From an uncultured Lachnospiraceae bacterium (lineage in GTDB: Bacteria; Bacillota; Clostridia; Lachnospirales; Lachnospiraceae): DNA of 64,000 nt. Location of the stretch: positions 1 through 64,000 of the forward strand of contig CARQVR010000006.1 in NCBI GenBank assembly GCA_949051815.1, given 5' to 3'. The position numbers and the translations under genes were made by a program. The notes below the pieces were generated by a model. That model was not told the origin of the DNA. It worked only from the letters and a program-made list of their open reading frames with translations, and ran no database searches. Shown here piece by piece: positions 34,847 to 43,051 of this stretch (within the stretch, counting starts at the first letter, position 1; each line of letters begins with the position of its first letter).

Positions 34847-35556
34847 ACCGATCCCCCCAGCTTATACCCGATTCCCCACACGGTCAGCACATACGCGGGA
34901 TTTCTCGGGTCTTCCTCAATCTTATTGCGCAATCTGCTGATGTGCACATTGACGGCGTTTTCGTCCCCGCAGTACGCGTCGTTCCACACAAGGGAATAGA
35001 GCTGCTCTTTGGTGTAAACCTTCTTCGGGTTCTGCATAAAGAGTTTCAGTATTTCAAACTCCTTCGCCGTCAGGTCGATGGATTTCTCTCCCTTTTTCAC
35101 CGTGTAATCAGACAGATTCATGGTCAGCTCCCCGGCCGTCAGAACAGAAAGCGCCTCTTTATCTGCACAGGCGGCCGCACTGTCATACTGCATCGTTCTG
35201 CGCAGCGCCGCCTTGATCCGCGCAAGCACCTCCACCACGGAGAAGGGCTTGGTGATATAATCGTCCGCCCCAAGACCCAGTCCCAGCGTCTTATCGCTCT
35301 CCGAATCCTTTGCGGAGATAATAATGATCGGCACATAACTGCTCTGCCGTATGTGCTGCATCACGCCCATCCCGCTTATCTTCGGTATCATCAGATCCAA
35401 AAGGACAAGATCGCAGGACATATCGTCAAACACAGAGCAGGCCTGCTGTCCGTCAAGGGCGCAGGCCACCTCATAATTTTCTGTCTCCAGATAAGTTTTT
35501 AACATTTCGCTGATTTCAGCGTCGTCCTCCACAAGAAGGATTTTGTATGGATGCAT
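34843..35556 (-). CDS. OmpR-family response regulator
   Basis: A 237-residue regulator: receiver domain (1-~118; DD near residue 10, LLDLMIPKISGMGVM with the phospho-acceptor, K in ITKPFS) and winged-helix DNA-binding domain (about 140-235: LTAKEFEILKLFMQNPKKVY, VNVHISRLRNKIE). It is partnered with the kinase whose gene overlaps its stop. The ATG at 35556 has AAGGG 4 bases before; the upstream in-frame extension runs over the HD-GYP gene end and is rejected. Confidence 0.94.
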   Translation of the reverse strand: MHPYKILLVEDDAEISEMLKTYLETENYEVACALDGQQACSVFDDMSCDLVLLDLMIPKISGMGVMQHIRQSSYVPIIIISAKDSESDKTLGLGLGADDYITKPFSVVEVLARIKAALRRTMQYDSAAACADKEALSVLTAGELTMNLSDYTVKKGEKSIDLTAKEFEILKLFMQNPKKVYTKEQLYSLVWNDAYCGDENAVNVHISRLRNKIEEDPRNPAYVLTVWGIGYKLGGSV

Positions 35557-35569
35557 CCCTTTACCTCTG

Positions 35570-37045
35570 TCACTGCGCTTTCTGCGCTTCCTTCTCCAGC
35601 GCCTCATCCAGCCATTCCACAAGCTGCAAGTCCACTTTTCCCCTCTGCGCCATATCCTTTAGAATCTGAATCGCCTTAGGCTTCGAAATCGGCTGCTTGT
35701 AGGGCCTGTCCGTGGCCACCAGCGCGTCATAGATATCAACCACCGTCAAAAGCCTTGTCTCCAGATCAAGCGCATCGCCTTTCAGTCCTTTCGGATACCC
35801 GCTGCCGTCCAGATACTCATGATGGGCGCCCACCCACCCGGGCACCATGGAGAACCCTTTATAAAACTGCACCTTCTCCAAAATCCTGGATGTCATGACC
35901 ACATGGTTTTCCATCTCTTTGCGCTCTTTCACCGTCAGCGTGCCGCTTCGGATGCTCAGACATTCCGCCTCCTTCTCCGTCAGATACGGGAGTGTCGAAC
36001 CGTCCTCACCGACATGCCGTTTCGCAGCAAGCTCTCTGATCTGTTCGCAGCACTCGTCGCTCACGCGGTCGGCCACATCCATCTCGTGGATAAAGGCGAG
36101 GGCCGACTCCAGCTCCTTTGCCGCCGCCTCGTATTCTTCTCCGGTGATCCGCCCCCGCAGCATATCAATCTCGTAGCGCGCCTTAAGCAGCGCAAACCGG
36201 TCGTCTATCCTCTCAATCGCCGTATCCAGTCTGGTCGCCTTATTCATAATGCTGAGGGGCACCACCATCTTACCGATATCGTGAATGAGCGCCGCCAGCA
36301 TAAGCTGCTCTTTCCTTTCCGGGTCAAATCCTTTTTCGCATTTTCCCTCTCTATGTAATCCGGTGATATAATCCGCCAGAAGGCTCGCGTATTTTTCTAC
36401 GTTCCGCGTGTGCAGGGCGTTGTAAGGCGTCCGCTTCTCCAATGCCGTCGTGAGCGCCTCCACAAAGGAATAGATCTGCGCTTTTAACGCTTCCACATAG
36501 GACAGGTTCGTCAGCTCGATTGCCGCCATGGCTCCCAGCGCGCGAATGATGATCTCATACTCCTCGTTGAAGGCGTACACCTTCCCCGTCTCATCCATGG
36601 CGTTGATCAGCTGCAGCACGCCGATCAGTTCGTTTTCATTATTCACAAGGGGCACGACAAGCTGTGACTGCGTGCGGTATCCTGTCAGGCTGTCATACTG
36701 TCTGGGACCGGAAAAATCAAACCGGCTGCTGGCATACACATCCGGTATATTGACCACCTCCCGGTGAATCGCCGCGTAGGAGCACACATTTTCCTCTTTC
36801 ATCGGCACGGGCGGCAGATCAATGGGTTTCCCGTCCAATCCCCGGTTGATTTCCTTGGAAAGGGTCCGCATAAACTTAAAACGCAGTTCATCGTTCTCAT
36901 ACAGATAGAGCGTGCTTGCATCACAGTTTGTAATCTCCATACCCTTATCCAGAATTGTCATGAGCAGCCGGTTTCTGTCTCTTTCCGTGGAAAGGCTTAT
37001 GCCGATATCCATTATTTTTTCAAAGTCTTCGTATTGCAGATGCAT
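35570..37045 (-). CDS. GAF-HD-GYP protein, probable c-di-GMP phosphodiesterase
   Basis: A 491-residue soluble protein: N-terminal GAF sensor domain (about 15-170, YRTQSQLVVPLVNNENELIG) and HD-GYP domain (about 185-480). HDIGKMVVP, HHEYLDGSGYPKGLKG and VVDIYDALVATDRPY are canonical; an extra ~90-residue helical insert follows the HD motif (about 270-360). It should hydrolyse c-di-GMP according to a small-molecule signal. The ATG at 37045 overlaps the upstream stop in TGATG; AGGG lies 7 bases before. It sits between the TIM-barrel gene and the response regulator. Confidence 0.9.
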   Translation of the reverse strand: MHLQYEDFEKIMDIGISLSTERDRNRLLMTILDKGMEITNCDASTLYLYENDELRFKFMRTLSKEINRGLDGKPIDLPPVPMKEENVCSYAAIHREVVNIPDVYASSRFDFSGPRQYDSLTGYRTQSQLVVPLVNNENELIGVLQLINAMDETGKVYAFNEEYEIIIRALGAMAAIELTNLSYVEALKAQIYSFVEALTTALEKRTPYNALHTRNVEKYASLLADYITGLHREGKCEKGFDPERKEQLMLAALIHDIGKMVVPLSIMNKATRLDTAIERIDDRFALLKARYEIDMLRGRITGEEYEAAAKELESALAFIHEMDVADRVSDECCEQIRELAAKRHVGEDGSTLPYLTEKEAECLSIRSGTLTVKERKEMENHVVMTSRILEKVQFYKGFSMVPGWVGAHHEYLDGSGYPKGLKGDALDLETRLLTVVDIYDALVATDRPYKQPISKPKAIQILKDMAQRGKVDLQLVEWLDEALEKEAQKAQ

Positions 37046-37944
37046 CACTGTTCCCTCTCTCTTTCCATCGGATAGATTCCGTGGCGCTTCATATACCGAA
37101 GCGACTCCCTCTGTGCCTCATAACCGTTTACTTCCACCAGCACCGGCGCTTCCACCCGATGCTGTCTAAGCAGCCCGTCAAATTCCTGCCAGTCCAGTTT
37201 TCCGGCTCCCACCGCCAGATGCAGATCGTTTTGCAGATCGTTGTCATTGATGTGTATATGGCGGATATAGGGCGCCAGCGTCTCAATCCACTCCCGCCCG
37301 GAACACCTGGAAAGCATAGCGTGGGCATAGTCCAGACAAACGCCGAAATTTTTCACGTCCCGCATGTTCTCCGCCAGTCCCGCCAGAATATCCGGCGCTT
37401 CGTCAAACATGTTCTCCATATAAATCTGCTGTGCCGGATACTGGCGCGCAATCTCCGTAAAAAATGCCTCGTTTCTGTCCTGCCAGTTTTTCAGATACCC
37501 GGCCGCCCGAAATCCGCCCAGCCGTCCCGTATGGAAGACGACGCCCTTTAAGCCCATATTTTGGGCAATCTCCATGGACTGACGCACCCGCAGCATGGAA
37601 GCGTCCCGGATCAAAGGATCGTCGCTGTGAATCGTCACATCTAAAAATGCGCCGTGCATGGTATCGCCGGAAAAGAACTCCGGGGCGCATTCCTCCCCCG
37701 AAAAGTTATTTCCCGCACAACCGTTTCCGGCAGGATTTTTCTCATAGTTCTTCTTATAATTCTTCTCATAATACAGGCTCATGCACTCTCTGTAGTCCGC
37801 GATGATCCGCTCCTGCTGCTCCGGATCATCCAAAGACTTCACGGCATAAAAATCATTGTATTCAAACGCGCACCCGTATTCCGCCGCCAGACCGCACATC
37901 CGTTTCATGTCCTTCCTGTCAGGAACCAAATACAGTTCACTCAT
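37045..37944 (-). CDS. TIM-barrel sugar isomerase/epimerase-like protein
   Basis: A 299-residue protein of the xylose-isomerase-like/AP-endonuclease-2 fold. Metal-binding type segments are VVFHTGRLGG, IYMENMFDEAP, VCLDYAHAM and IRHIHINDND, then VLVEVNGYE. The sequence around residues 58-95 is a low-complexity insert (YEKNYKKNYEKN). Substrate is unknown; fold members act on sugars or nucleic-acid sugars. It overlaps the GAF-HD-GYP gene by one base, so they are translationally coupled, an unusual partnership with no known explanation. Confidence 0.82.
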   Translation of the reverse strand: MSELYLVPDRKDMKRMCGLAAEYGCAFEYNDFYAVKSLDDPEQQERIIADYRECMSLYYEKNYKKNYEKNPAGNGCAGNNFSGEECAPEFFSGDTMHGAFLDVTIHSDDPLIRDASMLRVRQSMEIAQNMGLKGVVFHTGRLGGFRAAGYLKNWQDRNEAFFTEIARQYPAQQIYMENMFDEAPDILAGLAENMRDVKNFGVCLDYAHAMLSRCSGREWIETLAPYIRHIHINDNDLQNDLHLAVGAGKLDWQEFDGLLRQHRVEAPVLVEVNGYEAQRESLRYMKRHGIYPMEREREQ

Positions 37945-38010
37945 TCTCTAAACCGACCCCCTCTGCCTTACATAGCAAGTCCGGAGCTTCTGTGCAAAAC
38001 ATTCCTGCCG

Positions 38011-39828
38011 CTAAGTGACAGAAGCTCTCTCCAATCCATCCACCTGATATACAAATACGCCCTTGCTCTTTCCCTTAAGGGATATCTCTCCAAGCGGCGT
38101 CGCAGCGACTCTGTCCTTCACCGCCTCATAAACTTCCCGGCTGATCAGAATCTGCCCCGGCTGCGCATTGCTCTCCAGCCTCGCCGCCGTATTGACAGTA
38201 TCTCCGATGGCCGTGTAATCCATCCGGAAATCACAGCCGATATTTCCCACAACGGCATTGCCACAGTTGACGCCGATTCCAAAGGATACGCTCTTGCCGT
38301 ATCTTTCGCGGAATTTTCCGGCAATCCGATCCGCTCCCGCCTGCATATCCCAAGCGGTGGCCACCGCCCGGAAAATATAGTCCTCCAAGTCAAAAGGCGC
38401 GTTGAAGACCGCCATGGTCGCGTCCCCCACAAACTTGTCGAGCGTTCCCCCGTTATCAAAAATGGCCTGCGTGGTGAGTCCCAGATATTCATTCAGAATC
38501 TCCACCACTTCCTCCGGCTTTAAACTCTCCGACATCGTGGTAAAGCCTCTGATATCCACAAACAGCACCGCTATATGCCGGTTTTCGCCGCCGATCACCA
38601 GCTCAAAATCTTTGTCCTTGCTGATCTTATCCACCACCTGGGGCGCCACATACTGTTTAAACACGTCAACTACGCGCCGCCTTCTCAAAATTTCCGCTAT
38701 ATATCCCCGCACCATCTGCACCAGATAAATGACTAACAGACAGACCGGCAAAAGAATGACGGGCACAATCCGTCCTTTCCCATACATGACCCTGACAAAG
38801 ACCACATCGAAAACGGTCAGCGCCGCCAAAAGAATCGTGGAATACAGCATCCGCGCCTTTTCACTGAACAGATAGAACAGGCCGCACAAAAGAGCCGCCG
38901 CCAGCGCATAGCCAAAGGGCTGCACCGGAAGCTGCGTCTTTCCTTCCAGCAGGGCCTCTATGATGTTGGCATGTATTTCCACCCCGTACATCTGGCTGTT
39001 GTGCGCGATCGCCGGCATGTAAGCGTCCTGCATACCAACGGCGTAGGCGCCCACTAACACCACCGCGTCCTGAAAGACCGCCGGATTCACCGTGCCGTCC
39101 AGCACATCCGCCATGGAGATCACGCTGTAACCGCGCGGCTTACCGGAATAAGTGAAATAATACCGGTTGTTTCTCCCGTATACGGCAGGAAACGCCGCCT
39201 CTTCTCCCCGGCTTTCCTGATAGATTCTGTAGACCTGCGACGAGAGACTGTACGCCCGTTCTCCCTCATAGTCCAGATAAGCCATGGCCTGCCGCACATA
39301 GCCGTCCGTGTCCACAAAGGTGTTTGCAAACCCGCACATAACCGCATTCTTTAAGCTGTCATAAGGCTCGATCACATAATCCACATGATAGGGATTATAG
39401 ACCGTCTTTCCGTCCGCCCCCTGCTCCGGCTGTTCTTTAAAAGAAAAGCTCATGGCCGCGACGACGTTGTCCGCTTCCCCGCAGACACGGGCAAAGATAT
39501 CGTCCGCTTCCTTGTCCGCCTCCTCGCTGTAGATCACATCGAATCCGATCACCGCCGGACGCGCGCTGTCCGCGCCGTTTAGCAGGGAAACCAGCTTCGC
39601 CGGAATCTCTCTGCTCCAGGTGTTGACGGGACCATACTGCTCCAGCGTCTTATCGTCGATTCCTATGATATAAATTTTTTTGTTGGTGACGCTCTCCCGC
39701 TGGTTCAGCCTGTCGGATATTCCTATATCCCAAAGACCCGCCGTGCCAACATATAAAAATACGAGAGAGATCAGAATAACGGCGGCAGTAACCGCCGCCG
39801 TTTTCATTTTATTCACATATTTCATCAT
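38011..39828 (-). CDS. CHASE2-containing class III adenylate cyclase
   Basis: A 605-residue membrane protein: signal-anchor helix (about 9-30), large extracellular CHASE2 sensor (about 35-320), three membrane helices (about 325-400), then a cytoplasmic class III cyclase domain (about 435-590). Catalytic features are complete: metal aspartates in VLFVDIRGFTTM and LDKFVGDATMAVF, and the Asn/Arg pair in GDTVNTAARLE. The Lys in LDKF and Thr in YTAIGD fit ATP rather than GTP. It should produce cAMP. Two adjacent ATGs (39828, 39825) share GGCGG upstream. It follows a FecR gene by 44 bases; CHASE2 cyclases and FecR proteins are often encoded together. Confidence 0.91.
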   Translation of the reverse strand: MMKYVNKMKTAAVTAAVILISLVFLYVGTAGLWDIGISDRLNQRESVTNKKIYIIGIDDKTLEQYGPVNTWSREIPAKLVSLLNGADSARPAVIGFDVIYSEEADKEADDIFARVCGEADNVVAAMSFSFKEQPEQGADGKTVYNPYHVDYVIEPYDSLKNAVMCGFANTFVDTDGYVRQAMAYLDYEGERAYSLSSQVYRIYQESRGEEAAFPAVYGRNNRYYFTYSGKPRGYSVISMADVLDGTVNPAVFQDAVVLVGAYAVGMQDAYMPAIAHNSQMYGVEIHANIIEALLEGKTQLPVQPFGYALAAALLCGLFYLFSEKARMLYSTILLAALTVFDVVFVRVMYGKGRIVPVILLPVCLLVIYLVQMVRGYIAEILRRRRVVDVFKQYVAPQVVDKISKDKDFELVIGGENRHIAVLFVDIRGFTTMSESLKPEEVVEILNEYLGLTTQAIFDNGGTLDKFVGDATMAVFNAPFDLEDYIFRAVATAWDMQAGADRIAGKFRERYGKSVSFGIGVNCGNAVVGNIGCDFRMDYTAIGDTVNTAARLESNAQPGQILISREVYEAVKDRVAATPLGEISLKGKSKGVFVYQVDGLERASVT

Positions 39829-39872
39829 TTTCCGCCTGCTGTCCCTCCGGCCTCCGCTGGTCTTACGGAAAT

Positions 39873-41183
39873 TTACTCCGTCTTCCACGTCACTGTCGTA
39901 TTCGCGTTTATTTTGGTTCCGAAATCAAAATCCCAACTGCCGCTCTGCTCCGGAGCCAGCACAGGCGCAGAGGCCGTCTCTCCCCGTTTTACGGTCTGTG
40001 TTGCAAACACTTCGCCCTGATACTTGAAGGTCACCTTGTAAGTCTTCGGCTTCGCCGGTTTATCGTCGTCCTTCTTATCATCATCGGATTTCTCATCTTC
40101 CGGATTATTTCCGGTGTTTTCGTTCTGAGAACCGTCTCCGCCTGTATTGCCGTTATCCATGCTGCCGCCGTTTACGGGCTTCGCCGGTTTGGCAGGTTTT
40201 ATGTCAGGCGCCTGCGGTCCGGTAGAAGGCTGTTCCGTCTTCGGCTCCATCCCGGGAGCCTTCGCCTTTCCTCCGTTTCCTTTTGCCGGTGTATTCTTAT
40301 CCGTGTCTGCCTTCGTATGTACCTGCGCATCCGCCTCTTCGTCCGCGCTGCTCTGCGCTTCTGCTTCCACGATCTGCTCTGTCACGCTCTGCGCCGCCTG
40401 CTCTGTCTCATTCTCTGCGGCATCGCTGGCTGTGGCCGTCTCCGAAGCAAGCTTCGACAGCTCCTCCACAGAGATACCTGTCAGATCCTGACCGTTCTCC
40501 ATCATACCGAGGAGATTTTCGACTGCCTGCGAAGGAAGCGCGTCATACGCAATATCCGTGACGTCTCCTGCCGTTCCGTCCGCATACAGGATTAGCCCGC
40601 TGCCCGCCGGAACGAGTATTTCTTCCCCGAATCCGCCGTCCGGAAGGATGGACTTCGCCCCGACTTTTCCCTGAAAACAGGATAATTTTGTATTCTGACT
40701 GCCCGCTTCATCCACATACAGTTCCACGCGGTAGATCGTCCCGCGGACTGCCATCACGGAGTTTGGTGTGGAAGTCTCAAAACGGGAACCTTCACTCAGC
40801 GGATTCTGGATCTCATTGGTAATGGCGCCCTGTTCCAGCGATATCTTTGTCCGGGAATCCGCGTCCGTCCCTTCCGCCTCCACGGAAAAGACCGTATCCG
40901 CCTCCGCCATCACATATTTATCATCATCCAGCTTCATGCGCATACTGGAATCTGACGCTACGCTCACCCGGTCACCGGATTCCAGATACAGGTTCTCCGC
41001 CGCGTTCATGGATCCCACATTCTCCCGCTCGATCACGGCATTTCCTTCCACATCATAGACCAGTATGGAGCGGAATGTCTCTTCTTTTCCGGATAATAGC
41101 GCAATTACCGCCACAGCGGTCACAGCCACCGCAGCGCAGGCACAAATTATGAGCTTCTTATTTGATATCAGTTTCTGCATCAT
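39873..41183 (-). CDS. FecR-domain surface protein
   Basis: A 436-residue exported protein. An N-terminal helix (about 10-31) anchors or exports it; a FecR domain follows (about 40-200, e.g. GDRVSVASDSSMRMKLDDD, NSVMAVRGTIYRVEL). Residues about 235-375 are Ala/Glu/Pro/Asp-rich low complexity, and the last ~60 residues (TYKVTFKYQGEVFATQTVKR) resemble an InlB B-repeat-type domain. FecR domains sense or relay outside signals. AGGGG lies 8 bases before the ATG. It is 41 bases from the repeat-rich surface-protein gene and 44 from the cyclase gene, so all three are probably co-transcribed. Confidence 0.87.
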   Translation of the reverse strand: MMQKLISNKKLIICACAAVAVTAVAVIALLSGKEETFRSILVYDVEGNAVIERENVGSMNAAENLYLESGDRVSVASDSSMRMKLDDDKYVMAEADTVFSVEAEGTDADSRTKISLEQGAITNEIQNPLSEGSRFETSTPNSVMAVRGTIYRVELYVDEAGSQNTKLSCFQGKVGAKSILPDGGFGEEILVPAGSGLILYADGTAGDVTDIAYDALPSQAVENLLGMMENGQDLTGISVEELSKLASETATASDAAENETEQAAQSVTEQIVEAEAQSSADEEADAQVHTKADTDKNTPAKGNGGKAKAPGMEPKTEQPSTGPQAPDIKPAKPAKPVNGGSMDNGNTGGDGSQNENTGNNPEDEKSDDDKKDDDKPAKPKTYKVTFKYQGEVFATQTVKRGETASAPVLAPEQSGSWDFDFGTKINANTTVTWKTE

Positions 41184-41224
41184 CTGTCACGCCCCTCTTT
41201 TCACACACTGCTTTTACCTGTAAA

Positions 41225-42595
41225 CTATTTCGTAAATTCATAACTGCCGTCGGTCATGACATAGAAATCTCTGCCGCCCGGATAAACCGACTTGTCGCCC
41301 TTTACTTTCCATTTGCCCTCGGCCAGATGATATTTCTCTCCCGCTTTCAGATCGTAAACCCCGCTCTTTGAAATCACGTGATCCGTTACCGGCGGTTCCC
41401 CGTCTTCGCCCGGCGCGCCGCTTCCTGAGAGCGTGATCGCACACGTCTCTTCATTGCCCGCCTCGTCTATTGCCTTGATCTCGCAGGCTGTACTGTTCTC
41501 CTTCGCAGCCACCTTATAACTGCCGTCTTCCGGATTTACCTCCTGCCCGTTCACCAGAACGCGTTTTAAGTTGGCTTCCTCCACCATAAATCTGGTATCT
41601 TCCGGATAGGTCTGTCCAGACACCAGTGCCTGTCCCGTCGCCGCATCCTTTATGACAGGTTTCTTCGTATCTACTACGACTCCTTCGGAGCGGGCGTAAT
41701 AGGTCTCTCCCCCCGTCTCCACTTTCACATATACGACATAACAGCCGTCGCTTAAAGGCTCAAGACTGATCGGCGGAGACTGTTTCTCACCCCAATACAA
41801 GGAATCCATCACATCTTCCGTCTTCGCCCCGGCCTTCATGTCCGCCACTTTATCCCTGTAACAGTAAACAGAGGCATCAGCGTCGATCTGACTGACAGAT
41901 ATCTCAAACATGGGCGCCCAGTTATTGACATACTTGAAGGTAATCTCTCCGCCCAGCGGACAGGTTATGTCTGCACCGCCGCTTGTAATGGTAATCTCAG
42001 GCGCATCCGCATCCTGTGAAGGCTCTGCCTCCATCACCTCCGCATCCGCCGCCGATAAAACACCGGCTTCCTGTATCTGATCCGCATTTACGTCTTCCTG
42101 ACAGTCGCCGTCCGGCACATCCGTCTCTGCGTCATCCGGCGCGGCTTCATCATCCGGCACGTTTTCCTCATCCGACACGTTCCCGTCGCCGTCCGGCACA
42201 TTTTCCCCATCCGACGCGTTCCCGTCGCCGTCCGGCACATTTTCCCCATCCGGCACGTTCCCGTCGTCCGGTACGTTTTCCTCATCCGGCACGTTCCCGT
42301 CGCCGTCCGGCACGTTTTCCCCATCCGGCACGTTCCCGTCGCCGTCCGGTACGTTTTCCTCGTCCGGCGCGCTCCCGTCGTCCGGCACCTTTTCCTCATC
42401 CGACACGCTCCCGCCATCCGGCACGTTTTCTTTTTCCGGAGCGGTTTCCTCTTCATACAACGCGTCGTTGTCCGTAACAGTCGCTGCCCCGTTCTGCGCA
42501 TCATCCGCCGCTGCCAGCATCGTACCTGCGGGCATCATGCAGCCAAGCAGTACCGTCAGCCCAAGCGCCGCCATTCTTTTCCAATTCTTGTGCAT
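41225..42595 (-). CDS. Secreted protein with Asp/Gly/Asn-Val-Pro repeats
   Basis: A 456-residue protein with a signal peptide (residues 1-30, LGLTVLLGCMMPAGTMLAAA). Residues about 50-150 are a highly acidic repeat of 12-13 residues, ENVPDGDGNVPDG with variants. From about 185 on it has beta-rich, bacterial-Ig-like modules (DAPEITITSGGADI; TKKPVIKDAATGQ; ENSTACEIKAIDEAGNEET) and ends YVMTDGSYEFTK. No LPXTG or anchor is seen. The acidic repeat could bind calcium or act as a spacer. GGAGG lies 8 bases before the ATG. First gene of the FecR-cyclase block. Confidence 0.83.
   Translation of the reverse strand: MHKNWKRMAALGLTVLLGCMMPAGTMLAAADDAQNGAATVTDNDALYEEETAPEKENVPDGGSVSDEEKVPDDGSAPDEENVPDGDGNVPDGENVPDGDGNVPDEENVPDDGNVPDGENVPDGDGNASDGENVPDGDGNVSDEENVPDDEAAPDDAETDVPDGDCQEDVNADQIQEAGVLSAADAEVMEAEPSQDADAPEITITSGGADITCPLGGEITFKYVNNWAPMFEISVSQIDADASVYCYRDKVADMKAGAKTEDVMDSLYWGEKQSPPISLEPLSDGCYVVYVKVETGGETYYARSEGVVVDTKKPVIKDAATGQALVSGQTYPEDTRFMVEEANLKRVLVNGQEVNPEDGSYKVAAKENSTACEIKAIDEAGNEETCAITLSGSGAPGEDGEPPVTDHVISKSGVYDLKAGEKYHLAEGKWKVKGDKSVYPGGRDFYVMTDGSYEFTK
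42120..42430 (-). repeat. 36-39-bp minisatellite in the surface-protein gene
   Basis: About six imperfect copies of a unit coding ENVPDGDGNVPD(G/E). Individual copies are nearly identical at DNA level, which suggests recent expansion and possible copy-number variation. Confidence 0.8.
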
Positions 42596-42688
42596 AATCA
42601 CCGCCTCCACCCCTCACACATGAAATCTGATCTGTTGTCACGATACATACACATACTTCAATATATATATCGCCCTTTTTACTATAAT

Positions 42689-42717
42689 ATTTTACATGGA
42701 ATCCATAATTTGGTCAA
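42689..42717 (-). promoter_or_regulatory. Promoter of the surface protein-FecR-cyclase block
   Basis: Minus strand TTGACC (42712-42717), 17-base spacer, TAAAAT (42689-42694), giving a leader of about 85 bases. Confidence 0.7.
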
Positions 42718-42730
42718 TTATTTAATAGGG

Positions 42731-43005
42731 CAGGCCCGCATCCTGCCTCTGCCGCTTTCTGACTCTATTCATAAGCAGACTCGAAATGCTACGCATTTCT
42801 CGTTCGCGTTGCTCGTCATAAATCGTCACAGTCAGTCTTGCGGGCAAGCCCGCATCCTGACTCTGCCGCTTTCTGACTCTATTCATAAGCAGACTCGAAA
42901 TGCTACGCATTTCTCGTTCGCGTTGCTCGTCATAAATCGTCACAGTCAGTCTTGCGGGCAAGCCCGCATCCTGACTCTGCCGCTTTCTGACTCTGCTTAT
43001 GCGCG
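42731..43005. repeat. R3 repeat, tandem array of a 114-bp unit (2.3 copies)
   Basis: Units start at 42731, 42845 and 42959; the first two are almost identical and the third stops after about 36 bases, then continues as CTGCTTATGCGCG (42993-43005), the end sequence of R3. Each unit carries GAAATGCTACGCATTTC (hairpin) and GCGGGCTTGCCCGC (hairpin), the latter inside AGTCAG/CTGACT. Because 114 is divisible by three, all frames repeat and a spurious 79-residue ORF appears. The single R3 copy at 48512-48657 shares both ends and the first hairpin. Confidence 0.85.
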
Positions 43006-43051
43006 CAAGAAAACGCCCCGGAAGATTTCTCTTCCGGGACGCGGATTCTTT

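Noticed and set aside
42016..42477. Pro/Arg/His-rich plus-strand ORF
   Set aside because: Antisense shadow of the acidic repeat in the surface-protein gene.
42722..42961. 79-codon minus-strand ORF with a repeated peptide (YDEQREREMRSISSLL)
   Set aside because: It lies entirely in the R3 array; the hairpins explain the sequence better than coding, and there is no ribosome site.
42731..43005. Considered as a CRISPR array
   Set aside because: The 114-bp units are contiguous without unique spacers and there are no cas genes.
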